Made by a program: the position numbers and the translations under genes. Positions 40,485 to 49,454 of a DNA stretch of 64,000 bases are shown here, one piece after another (the first letter of the stretch is position 1; every line of letters begins with the position of its first letter). The stretch is taken from positions 3,038,001 to 3,102,000 of the forward strand of contig OZ253374.1 of the NCBI GenBank assembly GCA_965260935.1, given 5' to 3'. The notes below the pieces were generated by a model, which saw nothing but the letters and a program-made list of their open reading frames with translations, had not been told where the DNA came from and did not search any database. Source of the DNA: JBBROS01 sp965260935 (GTDB lineage Bacteria; Pseudomonadota; Alphaproteobacteria; Acetobacterales; Acetobacteraceae).

Positions 40485-43078
40485 CCATCACCGTCAACGG
40501 CCGCACCCACGAGCACGAACCCCGCCCCGGCCAATGCCTGCGCACCTTTCTGCGCGAGCAAGGCTATTTCGGCGTCAAGAAGGGCTGCGACGCCGGGGAT
40601 TGCGGGGCGTGCACCGTCCACCTCGACGGCAAGCCGGTCCACTCCTGCATCCTTCCCGCCGTTCGCGCCCGCGGCCGGCGGATCACCACGATCGAGGGAC
40701 TCGCCCGGGCCGGCGCGCCGCACCCCATGCAACAGGCGTTCCTCGGCGCGCAGGCGTTCCAGTGCGGCTTCTGCACCGCCGGCTTCATCATGACCGCCGC
40801 CGCCCTGGACGCCGGGCAACGCGCCGACCCGGCGGCGGCGTTCAAGGGCAACCTTTGCCGGTGCACGGGCTACGGCGCCATCGCCGACGCGCTCGCCGGG
40901 GCCGAGACATTCGTCGTTGACGCGTCCGAGTCGCCCGTCGGCCAAAGTCTCCGCGCGCCCGCAGGACCCCGCGTCGTCGACGGCACGGAACCCTTCACCC
41001 TCGATGTCGACATTCCCGGCCTGCTGCACATGAAGATCCTGCGCTCCCCGCACGCCCACGCGCGGGTCAACGCGGTCGACGCCATCGCCGCCCTCGCCAT
41101 CCCCGGCGTCCAGGCCGTGCTTACCCATGCGGACTCCCCCGCCCGCCACTTCTCCACCGCCACCCATGAGGACCCGGACGACGACCCGGCCGACACCCTG
41201 GCGCTCGACCGGATGCTCCGCTTCGTCGGCCAGCGCGTGGCCGCCGTCGTCGCCGACACCGAGGCGGCGGCCGAAGCCGGTTGCGCCGCCCTCGTTGTCG
41301 ATTACGCCATCCTGCCCGCGGTTGTCGGCCTGGACGACGCGCTCGCTCCCGGCGCGCCCGTCGTGCACGACAAGCCGGGCTGGCCCGGCCTGGCCGACCC
41401 GGCGCGCAACATCTGCGCCGCAGTCGAAGGCGAGGTCGGCGACGTTGCCGCGGCGCTCGCCCGGGCCGACGTTGTGCACCGCCAAACCTACGCGAGCCAG
41501 CGGGTCCATCACGCTCACCTGGAAACGCACGCCGCGATCGGCTGGCTGGACGGCGATGGCGTGCTGACCCTCCGGTCCAGCACGCAGACGCCGTTCCTGA
41601 CCCGCGACACGCTCTGCCGCTTGTTCGATCGCCCGCGAGAGTCCATACGCGTCCTGTGCGCCCGCGTCGGCGGCGGCTTCGGGGGCAAGCAGGAGATGCT
41701 GACCGAGGACATCGTGGCCCTCGCCGTGTTGAGAACCGGACGCCCGGTGACGCTCGAACTCACCCGCCAGGAACAGTTCACGGCCAGCACGACGCGCCAT
41801 GCCATGCGCGTGACCGTGCAGGCCGGGGCAACGCGGGACGGCGCGCTGACGGCGCTGCAACTCGACGTGCTGTCCGATGCCGGGGCCTACGGCAACCATA
41901 GCTGGGGCACGCTGCACCACGGCTGCAACGAATCGATCATCGTTTATCGCTGCCCGAACAAGAAAGTGTCCGGCCGCGCCGTTTACACCCACACCGTGCC
42001 CGGCGGCGCGTTCCGCGGCTACGGCCTCAGCCAGGCCAACTTCGCGGTTGAATCGGCGATGGACGAGCTGGCCCGGCAGCTCGGCATGGATCCGTTCGAT
42101 TTCCGCCGCCGCAACGCGATTGGGCCCGACGACCCGCTCGTTGCCGCGACGCACGGGCCGGACGACGTTTCGGTCGGCAGCTACGGCCTCGATCAATGCC
42201 TCGGCCTCGTGCAGGCGGCGCTCGAGCGGCCCGCCGCGCCACCGCCGTCGCCGGAATGGCTGGTCGGGGTCGGGATGGCGATGGGGATGCTCGACACCAT
42301 CCCTCCGCGCGGCCATTTCGCCGAGGCGCGGATCAGCCTGGCGGCGGACGGGCTGTTCGACCTCCTGGTCGGCACCGCCGAGTTCGGCAACGGGGCCGCC
42401 ACGGTCCATTGCCAGATCGCGGCCGACGGGCTCGGCACGACGCCCGGCCATATCCGCGTCACGCAGGCCGATACGCGCTTGGTGGGCCACGACACCGGGG
42501 CCTTCGGCAGCACCGGAACCGTCGTGGCCGGCCTGGCGGTCGCCCGCGCCGCCGAAGCCTTGCGCGCGAAGCTGCCCGCCGCCCCGGGCGAGACCCCGGA
42601 AGCGGTCGGCTACGCGGACGGCACCCCGCGCTCGGTCACGTTCAACGTGCAGGCCTTCAAGGTCGCCGTCCGCCCGGCGACCGGGGAGATCCGCATCCTG
42701 CAAAGCGTCCACGCCGCCGACGCTGGCGCCGTTATCAACCCCGGCCAATGCCGGGGGCAGATCGAGGGCGGCGTCGTTATGGGCATCGGCGCAGCCCTCT
42801 ACGAAAATTTTCAGATCGACGCGGCCGGCGTGGTGACGACGGCGGCCTTCCGCAGCTACCACATCCCGGCCATCGCCGACGTGCCGCGGACGGAGGTCCT
42901 GTTCGCCGACAGCCACGACCGCTTCGGCCCCTTCGGCGCGAAATCCATGAGCGAGGCGCCGTTTAACCCGGTCGCCGCCGCCCTGGCCAACGCCATCCGC
43001 GACGCCACCGGCAAGCGCCCGCACCGGACGCCGATCAGCCCCGACAGCCTCTACCAGCCCGACCCCTCCGGCGAATGA
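40481..43078 (+). CDS. Xanthine dehydrogenase, fused [2Fe-2S] and molybdopterin subunit
   Basis: An 865-aa protein combining two usually separate parts. Residues 1-165 hold two [2Fe-2S] clusters: Cys36, 41, 44 and 56 (KKGCDAGDCGACTVH) and Cys94, 97, 125 and 127 (QCGFCTAGF, NLCRCTGY). Residues about 170-865 are the molybdenum-binding domain, with VGGGFGGKQEM, FRGYGLSQANFAVESAMD and the GAKSMSEAPFNP segment carrying the family catalytic Glu. The likely reaction is hypoxanthine/xanthine to urate, because guanine deaminase follows. The usual order XdhA (FeS-FAD) plus XdhB (Mo) is rearranged here to FAD plus FeS-Mo. It ends with an ATGA overlap into guaD. Confidence 0.9.
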   Translation: MTITVNGRTHEHEPRPGQCLRTFLREQGYFGVKKGCDAGDCGACTVHLDGKPVHSCILPAVRARGRRITTIEGLARAGAPHPMQQAFLGAQAFQCGFCTAGFIMTAAALDAGQRADPAAAFKGNLCRCTGYGAIADALAGAETFVVDASESPVGQSLRAPAGPRVVDGTEPFTLDVDIPGLLHMKILRSPHAHARVNAVDAIAALAIPGVQAVLTHADSPARHFSTATHEDPDDDPADTLALDRMLRFVGQRVAAVVADTEAAAEAGCAALVVDYAILPAVVGLDDALAPGAPVVHDKPGWPGLADPARNICAAVEGEVGDVAAALARADVVHRQTYASQRVHHAHLETHAAIGWLDGDGVLTLRSSTQTPFLTRDTLCRLFDRPRESIRVLCARVGGGFGGKQEMLTEDIVALAVLRTGRPVTLELTRQEQFTASTTRHAMRVTVQAGATRDGALTALQLDVLSDAGAYGNHSWGTLHHGCNESIIVYRCPNKKVSGRAVYTHTVPGGAFRGYGLSQANFAVESAMDELARQLGMDPFDFRRRNAIGPDDPLVAATHGPDDVSVGSYGLDQCLGLVQAALERPAAPPPSPEWLVGVGMAMGMLDTIPPRGHFAEARISLAADGLFDLLVGTAEFGNGAATVHCQIAADGLGTTPGHIRVTQADTRLVGHDTGAFGSTGTVVAGLAVARAAEALRAKLPAAPGETPEAVGYADGTPRSVTFNVQAFKVAVRPATGEIRILQSVHAADAGAVINPGQCRGQIEGGVVMGIGAALYENFQIDAAGVVTTAAFRSYHIPAIADVPRTEVLFADSHDRFGPFGAKSMSEAPFNPVAAALANAIRDATGKRPHRTPISPDSLYQPDPSGE

Positions 43079-44430
43079 GCGCCGGAGGAGGCAAGGCCTG
43101 CGCCCTGCGCGGCCAGGCGGTCACGTTCCGCGGCGACCCGTTCCAGCATCCGGCCGCGGACTGCCTCGTCCATGTCCAGGACGCGCTCGTCATCGCCGAG
43201 GACGGCGTCGTCACCGCGTTCGGCGACTACGCCGCCCTGCGCGGCGACGTCCCGGACGACGTTCCCGTCACCGAATACCCGGACGCGATCATCAGCCCCG
43301 GCTTCATCGACACCCACGTGCACTATCCGCAGATGCAGATGATCGGCGCGTTCGGCGAGCAGCTCCTGGCCTGGCTCGACAGATACGCCTTCCCCACCGA
43401 AGCGCAATTTGCCGACCGCGCCCATGCCGACGCGATCGCCGCCCTGTTCTTCCGCGAGCTGCTGCGCACCGGCGCCACCACGGCGGCGGTCTACTGCACC
43501 GTCCACCCGCAATCGGTTGACGCGTTCTTTGCGGAGTCGAACCGCTACGGCGCCTGCATGATCGGCGGTAAAGTGCTGATGGACCGCAACGCGCCGCCGC
43601 GCCTGCTCGACACCGCCCAGCGCGGCTACGATGAAAGCGACGCCCTGATCCGCCGCTGGCACGGACGCGGGCGGCAGCTCTACGCCGTGACGCCCCGCTT
43701 CGCCCCCACCAGCACGGAGGCGCAGCTCGATGCCGCCGGCGCGCTGCTGCGGGCGCATGACGGCCTGTTCCTGCAGACCCATCTTTCGGAAAACTTGGCC
43801 GAGCTGGAATGGGTGCGCGCCCTGTTTCCCCGCCGCACCGGGTATCTTGACGTTTACGCCCACGCCGGGCTGGTGGGCCGGCGGTCGGTTTTCGGCCATG
43901 CCATCCATCTTTCCGAGGACGAGTTCTGCACCTGTCACGAAACGGGCGCCGCCCTGTCGCATTGCCCGACCTCAAACCTTTTCCTCGGCAGCGGCCTGTT
44001 CCGCCTGCTGCACGCGCTCGACCCGAAGCGGCCCGTGCGCGTCGGCCTCGGCACCGATGTCGGCGCGGGCACCAGCCTCTCGCTACTCAAGACGCTGAAC
44101 GAGGCATACAAGGTCGCAGCCCTTGCGGGCACAAGGCTGAACGCGGCGCAGGCCTTCTACCTGGCCACGCTCGGCGGGGCGCGGGCGCTCTACCTTGACG
44201 ACCGCCTGGGCAAGCTCGGTCCGGGCTACGCGGCCGATCTTTGCATCCTTGACCTCAAAAGCTCCCCGTTGCTTGATTTCCGGATCAACTACTGCGAGTC
44301 GATCGACGACATTCTGTTTGTGCTGATGATGCTTGGCGACCACCGCACCGTCCGCGCGACGTATGTCGCGGGCGAGCGCGTCTACGAGCGCGACGCGGCC
44401 GCCGACCCGTTCCGCCAGCCGAATCTTTGA
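43075..44430 (+). CDS. guaD: Guanine deaminase
   Basis: A 451-aa amidohydrolase. The zinc site PGFIDTHVHYPQMQMIG is diagnostic for guanine deaminase. Further motifs are RFAPTSTEAQL, LFLQTHLSENLAELEWV, HAIHLSEDEFCTC, ALSHCPTSNLFLGSGLF and RVGLGTDVGAGTS. It converts guanine to xanthine, the substrate of the upstream xanthine dehydrogenase, with which it is translationally coupled (4-nt overlap). Together the three genes form a purine-degradation operon ending in a hairpin terminator (44437-44471). No urate-oxidising genes are adjacent. Confidence 0.95.
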   Translation: MSAGGGKACALRGQAVTFRGDPFQHPAADCLVHVQDALVIAEDGVVTAFGDYAALRGDVPDDVPVTEYPDAIISPGFIDTHVHYPQMQMIGAFGEQLLAWLDRYAFPTEAQFADRAHADAIAALFFRELLRTGATTAAVYCTVHPQSVDAFFAESNRYGACMIGGKVLMDRNAPPRLLDTAQRGYDESDALIRRWHGRGRQLYAVTPRFAPTSTEAQLDAAGALLRAHDGLFLQTHLSENLAELEWVRALFPRRTGYLDVYAHAGLVGRRSVFGHAIHLSEDEFCTCHETGAALSHCPTSNLFLGSGLFRLLHALDPKRPVRVGLGTDVGAGTSLSLLKTLNEAYKVAALAGTRLNAAQAFYLATLGGARALYLDDRLGKLGPGYAADLCILDLKSSPLLDFRINYCESIDDILFVLMMLGDHRTVRATYVAGERVYERDAAADPFRQPNL

Positions 44431-44436
44431 CGGGCC

Positions 44437-44471
44437 AGGCTTGGGCTGCAATTGCTCCAAGCCTTCGTTTT
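44437..44471 (+). terminator. Rho-independent-type terminator after guaD
   Basis: Seven nt after the guaD stop, AGGCTTGG (44437-44444) pairs with CCAAGCCT (44457-44464) in a perfect 8-bp stem with a 12-nt loop, followed by TCGTTTT (44465-44471). It lies between convergent genes (guaD and the MaoC-like gene) and would end the purine operon; the symmetric stem could also act on the opposite strand. Confidence 0.75.
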
Positions 44472-44551
44472 GCCGGGCAGCTTTATCGGCGTGGTGCCGC
44501 GTTTATCGCTGACGCTGCCCTAACCGGAACGCATCGATCCGTGCCGTCCAT

Positions 44552-45412
44552 TCATGCCGATGCGTCGAACCGGGCCAGGCCATGGTCGGCCACCACGGCA
44601 TCCCGCTCCACGACCCGTGCCCGGAACGACCCGTCGCGCCAAATCTCCGTGCGGATCGTCTCGCCCGGGAACACCGGCGCCGAGAACCGGAGCCGCATGT
44701 GCCGGAACTTGGCCGCGTCGTAGCCGCCCAAGCACCGCAGCAGCGCGTGGGCCACCACGCCGAAGGTGCACAGCCCGTGCAGGATCGGCCGCGGGAAGCC
44801 CGCTTGCGCCGCAACGGCCGGGTCGGAATGCAGCGGGTTGTCGTCCCCGTTCAGCCGGTAGTACAGCGCCTGCTCCGGCCGCGTCGGCAGGTCGAGCGTG
44901 AAGTCCGGCCGCGTGTTCGGCATCGGATGCGGCGCGGGCGCCGGCCCTGCCGCGCCACCGAAGCCGCCGTCGCCGCGCAGGAATGTCGTGGCCGCCGTCA
45001 CCGCCAGCAACGCGCCGGTCGCCGCATCCGTCACCCGCTTCACGCTGAACAGCAGCGCCCCCCGCCCCGCCCCCTTGTCGATCAACCCCGTCACCCGTGT
45101 CGCCCCGGCCACCTCGCCCTCGACCGGCAACGGCCGGTGCACCGTGAGCGACTGCTCCCCGTGCACGAGACGCACCGCATCCACTCCCGTCCGCTCGTCC
45201 TCGAGCCAGAAGCCGGGGTGGGCCAGCACGGCCGCCATGCTTGGCATCGCCCGCAACGGGCGCCGATGGTCGACGAAGTCGAGCTGCCGCCCGTCCAACG
45301 GGTCCTGCCCAAGCCCGATGCTGAGCGCATACAGCGCGGTGTCATGCTTGCTGAAGCGCTGCCGGACCTCTGGGATCGGAAAGGCCAGGAGGCGGTCAGG
45401 GTCGATCGTCAT
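44552..45412 (-). CDS. MaoC-like two-domain (hot-dog) acyl-CoA hydratase
   Basis: A 286-aa protein. The N-terminal half is a divergent hot-dog domain (TALYALSIGLGQDPLDG, AVLAHPGFWLEDERTG). The C-terminal half has the hydratase-2 signature YRLNGDDNPLHSDPAVAAQA and FPRPILHGLCTFGVVAHALL with catalytic Asp and His. This matches R-specific enoyl-CoA hydratase and MFE-2 hydratase-2 domains. The frame is open to 45610 but the conserved protein starts at ATG 45412. It is divergent from prpD, with 215 bp between starts holding both promoters, so a role alongside propionate or branched-chain acyl-CoA breakdown is plausible but not proven. Confidence 0.87.
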   Translation of the reverse strand: MTIDPDRLLAFPIPEVRQRFSKHDTALYALSIGLGQDPLDGRQLDFVDHRRPLRAMPSMAAVLAHPGFWLEDERTGVDAVRLVHGEQSLTVHRPLPVEGEVAGATRVTGLIDKGAGRGALLFSVKRVTDAATGALLAVTAATTFLRGDGGFGGAAGPAPAPHPMPNTRPDFTLDLPTRPEQALYYRLNGDDNPLHSDPAVAAQAGFPRPILHGLCTFGVVAHALLRCLGGYDAAKFRHMRLRFSAPVFPGETIRTEIWRDGSFRARVVERDAVVADHGLARFDASA

Positions 45413-45627
45413 AGCCTTGTGGGAACCGGCGCCATTGGCCCAGGATGACGCCCGCCACGCGACGCTGCAATCCGTATCCTGAAGCTGGCCGATGCCTGCG
45501 GATGGCTCGAACCAGGCCCCGTTCACGACGACATGCCAGCCATTCGCACGTTTTCGCGTTTTGCCCGCCTGCCTCCTTGCCGAATTTGTGGCAACGTCGG
45601 CCAACACCAACGAGGAATTGTCCCGGC

Positions 45628-47130
45628 ATGATCCAGCACACCGTCCAGGTCCACCCGGAGTCTGACCGCCTCAAGCGGGAGGACCAGCTTGCCTGGAAGA
45701 TCGCCGCCGTCGCCGCGGACCCGGTCGCCGTCGAGCCGGAGGTGGCCGAGATGATCGCCAACCGCGTCATCGACAACGCCGCCGTCGCCGTCGCCGCCAT
45801 CAACCGCGGCCCGGTCGCCGCCGCGCGCTCCCAGGCGCTGCGCCACCCCCGCCCGGGCGGCGCGCCCGTTTTCGGCTGCCCGCCCGAGACCCGCGTCCAC
45901 GCCGAATGGGCCGCATGGGCCAACGGCACCGCCGTGCGCGAGCTCGACTACCATGACACCTTTCTCGCCGCCGATTACAGCCACCCCGGCGACAACATCC
46001 CCCCCATCCTCGCTGTCGCCCAGCAGTTTGGCCTGAACGGCGCGGCCCTGCTCCGCGGCCTCGCCACTGGCTACGAGATCCAGGTCAACCTTACCCGCGC
46101 CATCTGCCTGCACAAGCACAAGATCGACCACGTTGCCCATCTCGGCCCCTCGGCGGCGGCCGGCCTTGGCACGCTGCTCGGCCTGGACACGCCCACCATC
46201 TACCAGGCGGTGCAGCAGGCCTTGCACGTCACCACCGCGACCCGGCAGAGCCGCAAGGGCGAGATCAGCTCCTGGAAGGCCTTCGCCCCCGCGCACGCCG
46301 GCAAGCTCGCCATCGAGGCGGTCGACCGCGCCATGCTCGGCGAAGGCGCTCCCAGCCCCATCTACGAGGGCGAGGACAGCGTCATCGCCTGGATGCTCGG
46401 CGGCAAGCAGGCCCGCTACGTGGTGCCGCTGCCCGCGCCGGGCGAGCCGAAGCGCGCGATCCTCGACACCTACACCAAGGAGCACTCCGCCGAGTACCAG
46501 AGCCAGGCCTTGATCGACCTCGCCTTCGACCTCGGCCGGCGCGTTTCGAACTGGGACGACGTGGAGGAGATCGTCATCGAAACCAGCCATCACACCCACT
46601 ACGTAATCGGCACCGGCGCCAACGACCCGCAGAAGATGGACCCCGCCGCGAGCCGCGAGACGCTCGACCATTCCATCATGTTCATCGTCGCCGTCGCCCT
46701 GCAGGACGGCGAGTGGCACCATGTCCGCTCCTACCTGCCCGAGCGCGCGAGGCGCCCCGACACCGTCGCCCTGTGGCACAAGATCCGCACAGTTGAGGAC
46801 CCAAGCTGGACCGAGCGCTACCATGCCGACGACCCGGCGGTGAAAGCCTTCGGCGGGCGCATTGAGATCCGCCTGAAAGACGGCGCCGTTGTTGCCGGGG
46901 AACGCGCCGTCGCCAACGCTCACACCCTTGGTGCCGCCCCCTGGACGCGCCCCGACTACATCCGCAAGTTCGAGACCCTCACCGAGGGCGTGCTCGACCC
47001 CGCCGAAGCGCGGCGCTTCCTCGATCTGGTCCAGCAATTGCCCGGTCTCAAGGCCGACCAGCTTGCCGGGTTGAACGTCGCGCTTCCGGACGTCAGGCTG
47101 GCCACGAACGCTGCCAAGGGCATTTTCTAA
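45628..47130 (+). CDS. prpD: 2-Methylcitrate dehydratase (MmgE/PrpD family)
   Basis: A 500-aa protein of the MmgE/PrpD fold. Typical stretches are VRELDYHDTFLAADYSHPG and NIPPILAVAQQFGLNG. The active-site helix region reads HKIDHVAHLGPSAAAGLG, and KAFAPAHAGKLAIEAVDRA follows. It dehydrates 2-methylcitrate to 2-methyl-cis-aconitate in propionate catabolism. GAGGA precedes the ATG at 45628; upstream in-frame sequence is low-quality and overlaps the divergent gene's promoter zone. It is the first gene of prpD-prpC-prpB, 22 bp before prpC. Using PrpD directly avoids the AcnD/PrpF route, and neither of those genes is present. Confidence 0.93.
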   Translation: MIQHTVQVHPESDRLKREDQLAWKIAAVAADPVAVEPEVAEMIANRVIDNAAVAVAAINRGPVAAARSQALRHPRPGGAPVFGCPPETRVHAEWAAWANGTAVRELDYHDTFLAADYSHPGDNIPPILAVAQQFGLNGAALLRGLATGYEIQVNLTRAICLHKHKIDHVAHLGPSAAAGLGTLLGLDTPTIYQAVQQALHVTTATRQSRKGEISSWKAFAPAHAGKLAIEAVDRAMLGEGAPSPIYEGEDSVIAWMLGGKQARYVVPLPAPGEPKRAILDTYTKEHSAEYQSQALIDLAFDLGRRVSNWDDVEEIVIETSHHTHYVIGTGANDPQKMDPAASRETLDHSIMFIVAVALQDGEWHHVRSYLPERARRPDTVALWHKIRTVEDPSWTERYHADDPAVKAFGGRIEIRLKDGAVVAGERAVANAHTLGAAPWTRPDYIRKFETLTEGVLDPAEARRFLDLVQQLPGLKADQLAGLNVALPDVRLATNAAKGIF

Positions 47131-47152
47131 CAAAGGAACGGAGACAATCCTG

Positions 47153-48298
47153 ATGAGCGAAACGCTGCCGAAACCCAAGAAGTCCGTCGCCCTTTCCGGC
47201 GTTGCCGCCGGCAACACCGCGCTTTGCACCGTCGGGCGCACCGGCAACGACCTGCACTACCGCGGCTACGACATCCTGGAGATCGCCGAGACCTGCTCGT
47301 TCGAGGAGGTGGCCCACCTCCTCGTCCACGGCCATTTTCCCAACCGCGCCGAGCTTGCCGCCTACATGGCCAAGCTGCGCGCCCTTCGCGGCCTGCCCGG
47401 CCCCGTCCGCACCGCGCTGGAAGCCCTGCCCGCCGCCATGCACCCGATGGATGTCATGCGCACCGGCGTCAGCGTGCTGGGCGGCGTGCTGCCCGAGGCG
47501 CATGACCACAACCCGCAAGGGGCGCGCGACATCGCCGACCGCCTGATGGCCAGCTTCGGCTCCATGCTGCTTTACTGGTGGCACTGGACCCAGAACGGAC
47601 GCCGCATCGAGGTCGAGACCGAGGACGATACCGTCGCCGCCCACTTCCTCCACCTGCTGCACGGACGCCCTGCCCCGGAAAGCTGGGTGCGGGCCATGCA
47701 GACATCGCTCAACCTGTATGCCGAGCACGAGTTCAACGCGAGCACCTTTGCTTGCCGGGTGATCGCCGGCACCGGGTCGGACCTGTACAGCGCGCTCGCG
47801 GGCGGCATCGGCGCGCTGCGCGGCCCCAAGCACGGCGGCGCCAACGAGGCCGCCCTCGAGACACAGCTCCGCTATGGCAGCGCCGACGAGGCCGAGGCCG
47901 ACATTCGCCGCCGGGTCGAACGGAAAGAGGTGGTGATCGGCTTCGGCCACCCCGTGTATACCGTGGCCGACCCGCGCAACCAGGTCATCAAGGACGTGGC
48001 CCGCCGCCTTTCGGAGGAAGCCGGCAGCACCCGCCTGTTCGAGGTTGCCGACCGGATCGAAGCCGTCATGGCCGAGACCAAGCGCATGTTCGCCAACCTT
48101 GATTGGTTCAGCGCCGTCAGCTATCGCCAGATGCGCGTGCCCACCGCCATGTTCACTCCCCTGTTCGTCATCTCCCGCACCTCCGGCTGGGCGGCGCACG
48201 TGATCGAGCAGCGCCAGGACGGCAAGATCATCCGGCCGAGCGCCAACTATACCGGACCCGAAGACCAGGTGTTTCAACCACTGGACCAGCGCCCATGA
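47153..48298 (+). CDS. prpC: 2-Methylcitrate synthase
   Basis: A 381-aa type II citrate-synthase-like enzyme. Family motifs are LSGVAAGNTALCTVGRTGND, LHYRGYDILEIAETCSFEEV and GGIGALRGPKHGGANE. The active-site region is FGHPVYTVADPRNQVIK. The position after prpD and before prpB identifies it as the propionyl-CoA-specific paralogue that condenses propionyl-CoA with oxaloacetate. AAGGAACGGAGA precedes the ATG. Its stop overlaps the prpB start (ATGA), so translation is coupled. The SGVAAGN opening is typical for methylcitrate synthases rather than gltA. Confidence 0.95.
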   Translation: MSETLPKPKKSVALSGVAAGNTALCTVGRTGNDLHYRGYDILEIAETCSFEEVAHLLVHGHFPNRAELAAYMAKLRALRGLPGPVRTALEALPAAMHPMDVMRTGVSVLGGVLPEAHDHNPQGARDIADRLMASFGSMLLYWWHWTQNGRRIEVETEDDTVAAHFLHLLHGRPAPESWVRAMQTSLNLYAEHEFNASTFACRVIAGTGSDLYSALAGGIGALRGPKHGGANEAALETQLRYGSADEAEADIRRRVERKEVVIGFGHPVYTVADPRNQVIKDVARRLSEEAGSTRLFEVADRIEAVMAETKRMFANLDWFSAVSYRQMRVPTAMFTPLFVISRTSGWAAHVIEQRQDGKIIRPSANYTGPEDQVFQPLDQRP

Positions 48299-49224
48299 CC
48301 TATCTTGTCGCCGCCGACCTCCCGCGCGAGCCGGCGGGCGACCGCCTCCGCGCGCTGCTTGCCCGGCCCGGCATCGTGCAGATGCCCGGCGCGCATAACG
48401 GCATGGCCGCCCTCCAGGCCAAGGCGGCCGGGTTCGAGGCGCTTTACCTCTCGGGCGCGGCCATGACCGCCTCTATGGGCCTACCGGATCTTGGCGTGAT
48501 CACCGTGGACGAGGTCTGCTTCTTTATCCGCCAGCTTGCCCGGTCCTCCGCGCTGCCGGTGCTGGTGGACGGCGACACCGGCTACGGCGAGGCGCTGAAC
48601 GCCATGCACATGGTCCGCAGCTTCGAGGACGCGGGCGCTGCCGCCGTTCATGTCGAGGATCAGTTGCTGCCCAAGAAGTGCGGCCACCTGAACGACAAGA
48701 AGCTTGCCGACCCGCGCGACATGGCTGCCAAGGTCGCCGCCTGCGCCAAGGCACGCCGCCACCTCATGGTTCTGGCCCGGACCGATGCCGCCGCCAGCGA
48801 GGGCCTCGACGGCGCCGTCGCCCGAGCCCAGCTTTACTTGGAGGCTGGCGCCGACGCCATTTTCCCCGAGGCCCTGCATGACGCCGAGATGTTCCGCGAG
48901 TTCGCCCGCCGCCTGCCCGGCGTCCCGCTGCTGGCCAACATGACCGAGTTCGGCCGCACGCCGTTCTTCACCGCTGCCGAGTTCGAGCAGATGGGCTATC
49001 GCCTGGTCATCTGGCCGGTCAGCTCGCTGCGCGTTTCGGCCAGGGCCAGCGAGCAGCTCTACGCCGCCATCAGGCGCGACGGCGGCACCCAGAACCAGAT
49101 CGACGCGATGCAGACCCGCAAGGAACTCTACACCGCCATAGACTATCACGGCTACGAGGCCCTTGACGCTTCCCTGGTGGCAACGGTGACGCCGGAGGGA
49201 ATGCCGCAACGCGTTGCCGGGTAG
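48295..49224 (+). CDS. prpB: 2-Methylisocitrate lyase
   Basis: A 309-aa isocitrate-lyase/PEP-mutase superfamily enzyme. It has substrate and Mg2+ residues in LVDGDTGYGEALNAMHMVR and VHVEDQLLPKKCGHLND, where KKCGH holds the catalytic cysteine. LARTDAAASEGLDGAVARA is the rest of the binding site. It cleaves 2-methylisocitrate to pyruvate and succinate. It completes the methylcitrate cycle with prpD and prpC; the frame is open to 48103 but that part is the prpC overlap and the true start is ATG 48295. No prpR-like activator is adjacent, so regulation must come from elsewhere. A two-hairpin repeat begins 36 nt after its stop. Confidence 0.95.
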   Translation: MTYLVAADLPREPAGDRLRALLARPGIVQMPGAHNGMAALQAKAAGFEALYLSGAAMTASMGLPDLGVITVDEVCFFIRQLARSSALPVLVDGDTGYGEALNAMHMVRSFEDAGAAAVHVEDQLLPKKCGHLNDKKLADPRDMAAKVAACAKARRHLMVLARTDAAASEGLDGAVARAQLYLEAGADAIFPEALHDAEMFREFARRLPGVPLLANMTEFGRTPFFTAAEFEQMGYRLVIWPVSSLRVSARASEQLYAAIRRDGGTQNQIDAMQTRKELYTAIDYHGYEALDASLVATVTPEGMPQRVAG

Positions 49225-49260
49225 CATCCATGCCTTCCACGGGCGCCGGCGCTTCGCGGC

Positions 49261-49362
49261 CTAAGCAGGCTTGCGTAGCTTGTGCCACGCAAGCCTGCTT
49301 AGAAACTTTTGAAAGCGCATCATTTTACCGGCAGCGTGCCAGCACGCTTCGCCGAATGATGC
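49261..49362 (+). repeat. 102-bp two-hairpin dispersed repeat, copy 2
   Basis: This copy matches 19822-19923 at 90 of 102 positions. Hairpin 1 (49261-49302) is a perfect 15-bp stem, CTAAGCAGGCTTGCG against CGCAAGCCTGCTTAG, with a 12-nt loop. Hairpin 2 (49317-49362) is closed by GCATCATT/AATGATGC and has an inner GCGTG/CACGC stem. It sits 36 nt after the prpB stop and 92 nt before the end of the minus-strand sugar-transferase gene, so it could serve as a terminator or RNA 3' end. Confidence 0.87.
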
Positions 49363-49454
49363 TTGGTTGTTGTGGCTTCGCCATGACAACGTCATGCACG
49401 TTGCGGGAGAGCCGCCATTGATTGCAGGCGGCTCTCGCGATGGCCTCGGCCGCA

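Noticed and set aside
40475..43024. An 849-codon open frame antisense to xanthine dehydrogenase
   Set aside because: Same shadow effect: the sense strand carries eight FeS cysteines and molybdenum motifs, the antisense has no family features.
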